Below are positions 25,301 through 32,747 of a stretch of 64,000 nucleotides of DNA, piece by piece. The DNA comes from Rhodoferax sp. PAMC 29310. Lineage in GTDB: Bacteria; Pseudomonadota; Gammaproteobacteria; Burkholderiales; Burkholderiaceae_C. Made by a program: the position numbers and the translations under genes. The notes under the pieces are model-generated. The model did no database searches and was not told where the DNA came from. It saw nothing but the letters and a program-made list of their open reading frames with translations. The stretch covers positions 806,001 to 870,000 of the forward strand of contig NZ_CP072852.1 in the NCBI RefSeq assembly GCF_017948265.1, read 5' to 3'. Each line of letters starts with the position of its first letter. The stretch's first letter is position 1.

Positions 25301-26014
25301 GCAAAGTCAGGTGATGACAGCAGCTACGTATTGAGCGAGCCCAATCCCAGCACGTTGGAGACTTTTGGCGGTAGTGCCGCCACCCTGGGTCACCAGGTTG
25401 CCGGCATTCCCGCCTCCACCTGGCTGTGGGCCGGGGGCGCAATTTTGGCCTCTAGCTTGTTGGACAAGAAAGCCGACAAATGGGCAACCTCGCATCAAAC
25501 CGGCAAGATCGATCGAATTGGGTCAGCGACCAATGCCATCCCCGTGGCCCTTGCCATGGGTGCAGGCTTACTCTATACCGGCATTGGCGGTCAGCCCGCC
25601 GCTACCACCGCAGAAACCGCACTCAAGGCCGCCGCGTATACCTTGGGCGTCAATACCCTGACCCGGTTTGTGGTGGGCCGTGCCCGACCCACTGATCGGC
25701 AAGGATCAGCAAGTTTTGATGGATTGAACAGCGGCGCCTTTCAGTCCGGCTTTGCGTCCAATCACGTCGCCTTGGCCTTCGCCTTGGCTACACCTTATGC
25801 GCAACAGCATGACATGCCTTGGTTGTATGGCCTCGCCGCCGCAACCGCGTTTGGCAGAGTTCAAAAACGGGAACACTGGGTGTCCGACACAGTTGCCGGC
25901 GCTTTCATGGGGTACGCCATTGGCACGCTGGTCGGCAACCAACAGGACGGCGACAAAGGTGTCAGGTACGTGGTAACTCCACGTTCAATTGAGGCCAACT
26001 GGACGTTTCGGTAA
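22322..26014 (+). CDS. GfcC-YjbH-PAP2 three-part fusion, polysaccharide export/processing
   Basis: A 1230-residue exported protein. A signal peptide (MKRTIVAQATLICLACWSAA) is followed by a GfcC/YjbG-like domain to about residue 290, with landmarks TGRLPIAISDARW, GDSVVLYRRPTAVTV and GPGAWVWAPSRQ. A YjbH/GfcD (DUF940) outer-membrane region covers about residues 300-1000, ending with FGEGSFDKGIYVNIPFD and WNPLTRDGGARLNRRF. The last 200 residues are a PAP2 phosphatase domain: R-x6-RP in TRFVVGRARP (Arg1122, Pro1123), SNH in the second motif, and R-x5-H-x3-D in RVQKREHWVSD. In E. coli, YjbG and YjbH are separate and have no phosphatase. PAP2 enzymes dephosphorylate lipid (pyro)phosphates. GTG 22322 is preferred (AGGA nine bases upstream); ATG 22328 is close behind. 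Confidence 0.85.
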   Translation: MKMKRTIVAQATLICLACWSAATLPAVASDLDHRISLLLVGSEPLSQLKAREGASTASSEIQPPSISQLDAMAKTTPVVPGELLSDWILRAVGPNADLTALHWLSSAERAPQGRLREAVVESLRQKTRKEKNEPASAKELLSTWLLSLPLTGRLPIAISDARWLQASSVQDPVLGEGDSVVLYRRPTAVTVIFEDGNTCLTPHVSGALALDYVKACRGSAFARSVDWAWVAQPDGRTQRFGIASWNQEAQDEPGPGAWVWAPSRQSGIETSASDNLIRFVATQSPASPMQGLFRPPVNASSLDPSSSPRRAELTASDWGEIGVLQTPSARMAPTGAVRLHLSRVQPYTHGTVMLQPLDWLEVGFRYSDVGNRLYGPSIAGDQTYKDKSIDFKVRLLEETNMLPQVALGVRDLGGTGLFSGEYLVGSKRWGNWDASFGMGWGYLGARGNLGNPFSFVSSAFGTRPGNTTATGGTANFQSMFRGPVAVFGGLQWHSPYNPLVLKLELDGNDYQHEPLKNNQITKSAFNLGAVYRYSPNIDFSLAIERGNTVMMGVTLHGGLNTLYSPKLLDPALPPVTTQSPTQLPPSGWRGTAANIELYTGWSVRSINHQHATTTVLAETDAAIHLQERIERAVAVLHRDAPATSKKFVLQLQERGLPMSRIEIDRAEWVGQRTRAESPALRLPSQQTRAGFEPFKAPSDASDEVGDRWSARSPGFSADLSPSYSQILGGPDGFLLYQLGVQSNIEHRFSDNTWITGGVNLRVLDNYDQFTYDAPSKLPRVRTLAREYATTSALTMPILQLTHVRDLGHGHYVSAYGGMLESMYAGIGGEWLYRPWQSRLAVGLDVNRVRQRDFRQNLALRDYAVSTGHASLYWDTGWNDIQVKLSAGRYLAGDFGATLDLKRVFSNGVALGAWATKTNVSAADFGEGSFDKGIYVNIPFDVMLPKSTSTNGTIVWNPLTRDGGARLNRRFNLIDLTRQRDPRALEWRQAKPGSAKSGDDSSYVLSEPNPSTLETFGGSAATLGHQVAGIPASTWLWAGGAILASSLLDKKADKWATSHQTGKIDRIGSATNAIPVALAMGAGLLYTGIGGQPAATTAETALKAAAYTLGVNTLTRFVVGRARPTDRQGSASFDGLNSGAFQSGFASNHVALAFALATPYAQQHDMPWLYGLAAATAFGRVQKREHWVSDTVAGAFMGYAIGTLVGNQQDGDKGVRYVVTPRSIEANWTFR

Positions 26015-26027
26015 TGGGTTGAACGGT

Positions 26028-26046
26028 TTGAACTCAGTCAGTTCAA
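26028..26046. other. 7-bp-stem hairpin after the fusion gene
   Basis: TTGAACT, a CAGTC loop and AGTTCAA form a perfect 7-bp stem 13 bases after the stop, between the + strand gfc-like module and the - strand polysaccharide locus. It is AT-rich without a clear T-tract, so it is possibly a weak bidirectional terminator. The rest of the gap to 26172 shows nothing recognisable. Confidence 0.35.
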
Positions 26047-26171
26047 ATTAAATTGCTAGCCTTAATGCACTGATCTCGAATTCCGCGAGACGGCCAAAGT
26101 CGATCTCGACTAAAGGTCCTTCGGCTGTACTTCTGTTGGACTCAACATGGTTTGAATTCGAGCCAATAGCT

Positions 26172-27353
26172 TCATGTTTGATAGCTACTCATGCTGGATT
26201 TAATTGGGCGGGTGGAGAATATGGCATCAATAGCATTCAAATACTTTTGAATGACAATTTGCTCGTCAAACTCCCGCTCCATTTTCTCTCGACCGCGTAA
26301 ACCCATGTTTTTGCGTTGATCCTGGCTCAGTGAAAGCATTTGCTCCATCTTGGCGGCCAGATTTTCGGCATTGCGTACTTTGCACAAGTAGCCATTGATA
26401 CCATCGTCCACCACCTCGCGGCAGCCAACGGCATCCGTGGTGATGATGGGGCGGCCCATGGCGGCGGCTTCCAGCAATGTGCGGGGTGTGCCTTCGCGGT
26501 AGGATGGCAAAACAATGCAATCTGCAGTTGCTATTTCAGCGCGAACATCATCACTCACGCCAAGATAGTTCACAACCCCTTGCGCCACCCACGCATCCAC
26601 TTGCGTGCCCGAAATTGCCGTGGGGTTTTGAGCATCTACAAATCCCAGCAAACAACATTCGGCTTGGGGCCAGCGCTTGTGGATCAACCTTGCCGCCTCC
26701 ACAAACTCACCCACGCCTTTGTCACGCAACATGCGAGCAATCAACAGGAAGCGAAACTTGCCGGCGGGGTGCATCTCTTGGGCCAAAGGGACTACTTCAA
26801 ACCGATTCAGGTCAATGCCTGAACCGGGCAACAGTTCAGTGGCCTCGGGCCTGACCAAGCCACTGTCCTTGAATAGCTTCAAATCATCAGGGTTTTGGAA
26901 AAAAACCTTGCTTGAGCGCCGCAACGCCAGTTTGTACAAGCCCCGCACCAATTTCACCAACCAGCCGTCACGAATGAACACTGCACCCAAACCAGCTATG
27001 TTGTTAATGACGGCAATATTCATTGAATGGGCGGCCAAAGACCCATACACGTTGGGCTTCACCGTGTAGCCCAGGTAGACGTCGGGCTTTTCCCGTCCGA
27101 ACAATCGCCTAAAACGCAGAAGCAGCAAGACATCGTGAACAGGGTGTGTGCCGCCGTTGTCCATGGGCAGTGCTACAAACCGGCAGCCCAGCGCGGCGAG
27201 ATGATCTGCGTACTCGTCCTGCGGGGCCACGGCCACAACCTCATACCCGCGCGCAACCAGCGCGCGAATCAAACCTGACCGGAAGTTCACCAAGTTCCAG
27301 GCTGTGTTCAGGGCGATCAATACCTTTATCGGTTTCACCAGCCTACCGCTCAT
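26172..27353 (-). CDS. GT4-family glycosyltransferase
   Basis: A 393-residue GT-B glycosyltransferase. The N-terminal acceptor domain starts IKVLIALNTAWNLVNFRSGL and contains YLGYTVKPNVYGSLAAHSMN. The C-terminal donor domain has FRFLLIARMLRDKGVGEFVE and the E-x7-E pattern in REGTPRTLLEAAAMGRPIIT. It resembles transferases that add the first or second sugar to an undecaprenyl-linked hexose or HexNAc (WbpT/PglA-type). ATG at 27353 overlaps the asnB-like stop as ATGA. It is the last gene of the 35-kb minus-strand locus, and its final codons (SSMSSYQT) run into sequence resembling the interspersed repeat. Confidence 0.88.
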   Translation of the reverse strand: MSGRLVKPIKVLIALNTAWNLVNFRSGLIRALVARGYEVVAVAPQDEYADHLAALGCRFVALPMDNGGTHPVHDVLLLLRFRRLFGREKPDVYLGYTVKPNVYGSLAAHSMNIAVINNIAGLGAVFIRDGWLVKLVRGLYKLALRRSSKVFFQNPDDLKLFKDSGLVRPEATELLPGSGIDLNRFEVVPLAQEMHPAGKFRFLLIARMLRDKGVGEFVEAARLIHKRWPQAECCLLGFVDAQNPTAISGTQVDAWVAQGVVNYLGVSDDVRAEIATADCIVLPSYREGTPRTLLEAAAMGRPIITTDAVGCREVVDDGINGYLCKVRNAENLAAKMEQMLSLSQDQRKNMGLRGREKMEREFDEQIVIQKYLNAIDAIFSTRPIKSSMSSYQT

Positions 27354-29314
27354 TGCTGCTCCAGCCAAGCCTGAAACATCAGCACATCCCACAAATGGCC
27401 CTGCCAATTTCGCACCCCAGACAAATGCTCTTCCCACTTTTGCCGAACCGGCTTAGGGTGGAAAAAACCTTCTTTTTGCAAACGAGACTCGTCCAACAAA
27501 GCCGCCGCCCATTCTTTGAGCGGCCCCCGCAGCCAGTCACCAATAGGTACGGCAAACCCCATTTTGGGGCGTTCAATCAACGCTTTAGGCACATGGCGGT
27601 AAAGCACCTCACGCAAAACCCACTTGCCCACGCCGTCGCGCAGCTTCATGCTTTGCGGCAAGCTCCAGGCAAACTCCACCACGCGATGGTCCAGAAACGG
27701 CACACGGCCTTCCAAAGAGTTCCCCATTGCAGCCCGGTCTACCTTCACCAAAATATCATCCGGCAGATAGGTCAGCGTGTCCAACGCCATCATGCGTTGA
27801 ATCTCATTCAGCCCCGCGAGCTGCGGTGCGTTGCCGGTGAGCAATGTGGGGGGCTCTTTGCCCCCAATGACCACGCTCGCTGGATCATCCCAATGCGACA
27901 CCAACCTCAAGTACAACGCATCCACATCCGCAGCGGCCAACACCGCGGCCCCCTTATGTAGCTTGTCGCCCAAGTTAGCTTGTCGCAACGACCCCGGAAA
28001 AAATCCCTGCACCGGCCCCAGCAATGCATTCCACCTTGCCGGCGACAAGGCGGTCAGGCCGCGCGCCGCCAAACGTCGAGTAGCGGTTGGAAATGGCCGC
28101 AGCGTTTGCCACAAACGATTGGCCTGCAAATAACGGCCGTACCCACAAAAAAGCTCATCCCCCGCATCGCCCGACAGCGACACGGTGACCTGCTGGCGCG
28201 CTAGCTGCGACACCAAAAAAGTAGGAATCTGCGACGAATCAGAAAACGGCTCGCAATAGAGCGTGGGCAAACGCGGAATCACATCCAGCGCCTGCTGCGG
28301 CGAGACATACAACTCGGTGTGCTCGGTGCCCAAATGCTTGGCGACCGCTTTGGCGTGCACCGCCTCGTTGTAGCCCGCCTCGTTAAAACCAATGGTGAAG
28401 GTCTTGACCGGGCGGCTGGACTGCGCCTGCATCAACGCCACAACAGTGGATGAATCAACGCCACCGGACAAAAAAGCCCCCAACGGCACATCCGCCATCA
28501 TCTGCTGCTGCACCGCAGATTTGAGCAGCACCTCCAGCGCGTCCACCGCCTGCGCAGGCGTGCCAGCAAACGGCGTAGCACACCCGGCAACAGCCACCTC
28601 GGCCGCTGACCAATAGCGCGCCACAACAGGTATGGGTTGCAAAAGTGACACGGTCAATAAGCAGCCCGGTTCCAGCTTGGCAATACCCTGATAGATAGAG
28701 TAGGGCGCCGGAATGTAGTTGTGACGCATCAGCAAACACAGCGCATTGCGGTCAATGCCTGCTGTAAAGGCAGGGTGGCTTTTAAGCGCCTTCAGCTCTG
28801 ACCCAAACAGAAACGTGGCGTTTTTCCCCTGGCCTTGCCAGCCGTAATACAACGGCTTCTCACCCAAACGGTCACGCCCCAGCGTGAGCGTGCGGGTTTG
28901 CTTGTCCCAAACGGCAAAAGCAAACATGCCAACACACCGCTCCACCGTGCCTTGAATCCCCCAAGCATCGAACCCCGCCAGCAGCGACTCGGTGTCCGAA
29001 TGCCCGCGCCAACTGACCTCCTTGCCTGCCGCTGCCAGCGCAGCGCGGCAATCCAGGTGGTTGTAAATCTCGCCATTAAAAGCGATCACATACCGCCCAC
29101 TGCCAGAGGCCATGGGCTGATGCCCGGCCGGCGACAAATCAACAATTGCCAAACGCCGGTGTCCAAAGCCTACCCGTTGCTCACCGTCTGACCAAAAACC
29201 TGCATCATCCGGCCCCCGATTGGCAATGGTGTCGGCCATGCGCGTGAGCATAGATTCATCACCAAGCTGACCCTGGGTGGCGAGCCCACCCAAAAATCCA
29301 ACAAATCCACACAT
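27350..29314 (-). CDS. asnB: asparagine-synthetase-like glutamine amidotransferase
   Basis: A 654-residue protein. It has an N-terminal class II glutaminase domain with nucleophile Cys2 (MCGFVGFLGG) and RGPDDAGFW, then an ATP-pyrophosphatase synthetase domain with FLSGGVDSSTVVAL and SLSGDAGDELFCGYGRY. The ATG at 29314 places Cys at residue 2, which the chemistry requires; a TTG one codon earlier does not. In polysaccharide loci such enzymes (WbtH/WbpS type) amidate uronic acids, for example GalNAcA to GalNAcAN. The TviB/WbpO-type dehydrogenase in this locus could supply the acid. Ordinary asparagine synthesis is the alternative. Confidence 0.9.
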   Translation of the reverse strand: MCGFVGFLGGLATQGQLGDESMLTRMADTIANRGPDDAGFWSDGEQRVGFGHRRLAIVDLSPAGHQPMASGSGRYVIAFNGEIYNHLDCRAALAAAGKEVSWRGHSDTESLLAGFDAWGIQGTVERCVGMFAFAVWDKQTRTLTLGRDRLGEKPLYYGWQGQGKNATFLFGSELKALKSHPAFTAGIDRNALCLLMRHNYIPAPYSIYQGIAKLEPGCLLTVSLLQPIPVVARYWSAAEVAVAGCATPFAGTPAQAVDALEVLLKSAVQQQMMADVPLGAFLSGGVDSSTVVALMQAQSSRPVKTFTIGFNEAGYNEAVHAKAVAKHLGTEHTELYVSPQQALDVIPRLPTLYCEPFSDSSQIPTFLVSQLARQQVTVSLSGDAGDELFCGYGRYLQANRLWQTLRPFPTATRRLAARGLTALSPARWNALLGPVQGFFPGSLRQANLGDKLHKGAAVLAAADVDALYLRLVSHWDDPASVVIGGKEPPTLLTGNAPQLAGLNEIQRMMALDTLTYLPDDILVKVDRAAMGNSLEGRVPFLDHRVVEFAWSLPQSMKLRDGVGKWVLREVLYRHVPKALIERPKMGFAVPIGDWLRGPLKEWAAALLDESRLQKEGFFHPKPVRQKWEEHLSGVRNWQGHLWDVLMFQAWLEQQ

Positions 29315-29326
29315 CAAAACGCTCCC

Positions 29327-30460
29327 TTAGCGAACCATCTTTTTATAAATTGACTCAAATCGTTCACGGGCTCTCTCAATGGAGAACTCCGCATGAACAC
29401 GAGTCTTTGCCTTTTGCCCCAGCTGTTGCCGCGCATCCGGCGCCATCGCCAACAGCTGCCGTAACCCAAGCGCCAAGGCCGCCGAATCCTCCTTTGGCAC
29501 GACCACCCCGGTATCTGCCACCAGCATGGCAGCATCACCCACATCCGTCACCACACAGGGCAAGCCCATCGCCATGGCTTCTGCCACCACATTTGGAAAG
29601 CCCTCGGTGCGGGAAGACAGACAAAAGAGGTCCATCGCCGCCAGGCAAATTGGCACATCCGCCCGTTCGCCCAACAACACAAAGCGGTCAGGGCAGCCTG
29701 TGGCATTTATCCACTGGGCCAACTGCGCATTGTTGGCATCCAGGCCGCGCCCCACCATCAAAAAGCGTGCGTCGCTATTCTGCTGCGCGACCAAACCAGC
29801 TGCCCGCACAAAATTTTCTTGATCCTTGACCGGATGAAACCGCCCCAAATACCCGATGACCACAACATTTGAACTAAAACCGCATTGCAAGCGCAGTGCA
29901 TCGCGCTGCGCCGGCGTGGCAACCAAACGTGTCAGGTCAAAGCCATTGGGCACCACCACCATGCGTGCTGCGTCGTAGCCCACGGCAATGTGCGCCCGCC
30001 GTGAAGCATCCGCCGCACAAACAATGGTATGCGGCACGGTGCGTGAGAGCCAGGCACACAACTGCCGGACAAACGCTGTCGCACGGCTGCCGCCAGCCGT
30101 TACCTCGGTGGTGCGAATGCCCCAGATCACATTGCGGTTGCCTGCCAACCGCGCAGCCACACCCCCTAGCAGATCGGCGTGGTACATCCAGGTTTGCACA
30201 ACATCGGGGCGCGCTGTGCGAATCAAGCGCATCAGCCGCCACATGACGCGCGGGATATCAAGTGCAGACCGCATGCCCAAGTCATGGACTTCAAAGCCAA
30301 GGGCTTGAAGTTGTTGCCCTACGGTGCCGATTCCAGTGAGCGAAATGACGGTGTGCTGGTAGTCGGCCTTGCCATGATGTGATTCGATCAAGCGCTTGAG
30401 CATTAACTCAGCGCCGCCTACGTTCAGGCCAATTATTATATGAGTAAGCTTAATAAACAA
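29327..30460 (-). CDS. GT4-family glycosyltransferase
   Basis: A 377-residue GT-B glycosyltransferase. The start THIIIGLNVGGAELMLKRLI is the common GGAE N-terminal motif. The donor domain shows VIGYLGRFHPVKDQENFVRA, RFLMVGRGLD and the E-x7-E pattern in RTEGFPNVVAEAMAMGLPCV. It probably adds one sugar of the repeat unit at the cytoplasmic face; donor and acceptor are unknown. Its first 11 bases overlap the polymerase gene. Confidence 0.88.
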   Translation of the reverse strand: MFIKLTHIIIGLNVGGAELMLKRLIESHHGKADYQHTVISLTGIGTVGQQLQALGFEVHDLGMRSALDIPRVMWRLMRLIRTARPDVVQTWMYHADLLGGVAARLAGNRNVIWGIRTTEVTAGGSRATAFVRQLCAWLSRTVPHTIVCAADASRRAHIAVGYDAARMVVVPNGFDLTRLVATPAQRDALRLQCGFSSNVVVIGYLGRFHPVKDQENFVRAAGLVAQQNSDARFLMVGRGLDANNAQLAQWINATGCPDRFVLLGERADVPICLAAMDLFCLSSRTEGFPNVVAEAMAMGLPCVVTDVGDAAMLVADTGVVVPKEDSAALALGLRQLLAMAPDARQQLGQKAKTRVHAEFSIERARERFESIYKKMVR

Positions 30461-31694
30461 CTCTCGGCAGTAATCGAAATGACGGTAACCGAGTCAAAAT
30501 AAACTTGATACAAAGAAACAAAAATAGAGTATATATAAATCCAGTGAATGCTGCAAACCAAGGTGGCATAAGATAAACCAACCATGCGAGCCAAAGCATG
30601 TCTTTAGCGGATTCTGAAATCCCTATTTTTTTCACCAGATAAAAAGAAATAAACCCCAATAAAAGTGTATATGCTAAATAAATAGGTATTAAATACGGGG
30701 CGATAAAAAACCAGCCTACGTAGCCAATATTTGTAGTCCAATCACCAACCTCAAACTTCGAGCCAAAATCACCATATTTTGTAAATGCTACACCAGCTGA
30801 CATATATTTCTCACTTGGAAATAACTTACTTAGCACGATGCCATGAAATCCTTCCAGCCAAAAAGTAGTAAATTGTCCACTGGCGAGCTTAGTTTGTAAA
30901 AAATCACTCAGTCTCATGACTTCAATAACTACTGACGTTACTTGAAATCGGCCAATCAAATGAGAAATTCCATCGCCAATCAATGTAATATAACTTGCAT
31001 CTCTCAATACATCAAAAAAATCAGCCGCCATTGCGGTAAGTGATAAATTGCTGTTGGCTGACGCACGGAAAATCCATTTAATATTCGTTACCACAGGGTA
31101 CACTATAATAATAGCAACGCCAATAAATGCAGTAATTACTGTTGTTATTTTTTTATTTCGAATGGCTCTGCACCATTCAAAAAATATGACAAACAATAAA
31201 ACACTAACCCATCCCCTTAGAATATTCGAGAGCAACCAGATTATAAGATTTGGGTAGAAATATTTGTTCTCCCGATGCATTCCATAATAGATAAAAAATA
31301 AAGCATCAGTAGGTATAAAAACCCACAGCATAGAAAATAAGGAACCTTCCGTTCTGTTGCTTGACCCCGCAATGTTGACCCCAGTTGATATATTAAATAT
31401 CATGAAGGAAATCTGTAGCACAAGCAATAGCTTTCCAATTCGTTTGCCAACTTGATCATCATCGAAACAAAAATTTATCTTTTTGATTTTTAATTTCGAA
31501 ATAAATTTAAAAACAGGCCACATGATGGCAATATACGACAATACAACAAGTGTGGTAGCCCATAATAGGGCAGTTCGACTATAAAGCGAAATGCCAGATA
31601 GATCGCCTATAAGTTCGCCTGTATTCCATATAATTAATGCGGCCAAAATATTACTAAAAACATATAGAAACAGCCATGGCCAATATATTTTCAT
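30450..31694 (-). CDS. wzy: O-antigen/oligosaccharide repeat-unit polymerase (Wzy-like)
   Basis: A 414-residue, very hydrophobic protein with about ten or more membrane helices (for example IYWPWLFLYVFSNILAALII at the N-terminus and FFIAPYLIPIYLAYTLLLGF). A soluble loop near residues 225-310 contains HLIGRFQVTSVVIEVMRLSD. This topology and its place among glycosyltransferases and flippases fit Wzy, which links repeat units at the periplasmic face. Wzy proteins share little sequence, so the call rests on topology and context. The gene is strongly AT-rich compared with the flanks, which suggests acquisition. It is the only polymerase candidate in the locus. Confidence 0.75.
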   Translation of the reverse strand: MKIYWPWLFLYVFSNILAALIIWNTGELIGDLSGISLYSRTALLWATTLVVLSYIAIMWPVFKFISKLKIKKINFCFDDDQVGKRIGKLLLVLQISFMIFNISTGVNIAGSSNRTEGSLFSMLWVFIPTDALFFIYYGMHRENKYFYPNLIIWLLSNILRGWVSVLLFVIFFEWCRAIRNKKITTVITAFIGVAIIIVYPVVTNIKWIFRASANSNLSLTAMAADFFDVLRDASYITLIGDGISHLIGRFQVTSVVIEVMRLSDFLQTKLASGQFTTFWLEGFHGIVLSKLFPSEKYMSAGVAFTKYGDFGSKFEVGDWTTNIGYVGWFFIAPYLIPIYLAYTLLLGFISFYLVKKIGISESAKDMLWLAWLVYLMPPWFAAFTGFIYTLFLFLCIKFILTRLPSFRLLPRVVY

Positions 31695-31730
31695 ATAATT
31701 ATTACTAATCTGTAATTTCTATTAATTTTC

Positions 31731-31837
31731 TTTAGGATGGTCTGCATAACTCATATTTCGGCTCGGCCAGCCTATATGAATCAATGAGTTACGGATGCTA
31801 AAACGGTTGAAATCGGACTTATGCAGAGGTTCCTTAA
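31731..31837. mobile_element. MITE-like element with 22-bp imperfect terminal inverted repeats
   Basis: TCTGCATAACTC (31741-31752) and GACTTATGCAGA (31816-31827) are inverted copies with one mismatch. Extending outward, 31731-31752 and 31816-31837 match over 17 of 22 positions. The interior of about 60 bases has no coding capacity and is GC-richer than its surroundings. No target duplication is evident. It looks like an internally deleted insertion sequence in the gap between the polymerase and a glycosyltransferase gene. No full-length copy is present in the window. Confidence 0.55.
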
Positions 31838-31853
31838 TGCCTTGGAAAGGTCA

Positions 31854-32747
31854 TTAAAGCCATCCTTTTGATTTCATTATTGATGCAGGGTATATAAGTA
31901 AACACCAGACCTTAAGTACAGCATCAAAACCACTCCAAGCTTCAAACAGATTAATGTTACTATTGATGGTATGACGGAGATAGCTCCCTATTATTTGAGA
32001 GCCATAAGAGATATTAAATTTCAAATAAGGCCTGTAGGAAAAGATAGTTGCTTTAAGTGCATCCGCTTTGGCTTCCGGATACCTTACCAGCATGCTTTTT
32101 GTGTTTGAATAAGAAGAAGGTAGCGCAGTGTCGTAGACACGTAATACATCATTCACATAAATATATTTGTATTTTTCTGAAATCTTCGACCAAACAAATC
32201 CATTGGTATAACCAGGCTTCATCAGCTCAAAAAATGGCTTAATAATTTCAATTTTCGAAAACTGAAATAGTTCATTTGTGATTCCCCACTTGAATCGAAT
32301 CTCTCCCTCGTTTGCCAAAATGCAGTCGGCGTCAAATTTTTTTCCAACTAATAAGCCGGACTCATTGACGCATCTTCCACAAACTCCCGCTACAAGTTCA
32401 TCATTGCAACTGGTATCAATATATTCTTTTACTATAGCTAGAGCACCCGGAGTAAGTTGATCATCATGATCCAACACAGCGACATATTTGCCATCCGCAA
32501 TCAAACAGCCTGTAAATACCGATTTTGATCCAAAATAATTAATTTTCAAAAAAGAATGTTTAACCTTAAATGGTGCTTCATTAGTAATTTTTTCGATAAG
32601 TGATTTGGTCAGTCCATCATCACACGAAGCATCATCTACTAGTATCCACTCGAAACTATCGTGGGACTGCTTAAGTAAGCTTTCATATGTTGACCACAAC
32701 GTCTGTGAGCTGTTGTAGCAAGGTGTAATTATGCTGAATAAAGGCAT
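31854..32747 (-). CDS. GT2-family glycosyltransferase
   Basis: A 297-residue GT-A glycosyltransferase. The N-terminal nucleotide-binding half reads LFSIITPCYNSSQTLWSTYE with EWILVDDASCDDGLT and the metal-binding DHDDQ in YVAVLDHDDQLTPGAL. The middle contains FKWGITNELFQFSKIEII. The C-terminal part is AT-rich and poorly conserved. It shares one base with the next upstream gene (32747). It is part of the AT-rich block 30450-33670, and its sugar is unknown. Confidence 0.85.
   Translation of the reverse strand: MPLFSIITPCYNSSQTLWSTYESLLKQSHDSFEWILVDDASCDDGLTKSLIEKITNEAPFKVKHSFLKINYFGSKSVFTGCLIADGKYVAVLDHDDQLTPGALAIVKEYIDTSCNDELVAGVCGRCVNESGLLVGKKFDADCILANEGEIRFKWGITNELFQFSKIEIIKPFFELMKPGYTNGFVWSKISEKYKYIYVNDVLRVYDTALPSSYSNTKSMLVRYPEAKADALKATIFSYRPYLKFNISYGSQIIGSYLRHTINSNINLFEAWSGFDAVLKVWCLLIYPASIMKSKGWL

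Noticed and set aside
25360..25375. GGCGGTAG, identical to the core of the ops/JUMPstart element
   Set aside because: It is inside coding sequence of the GfcC-YjbH-PAP2 gene, far from a leader and without the rest of JUMPstart.
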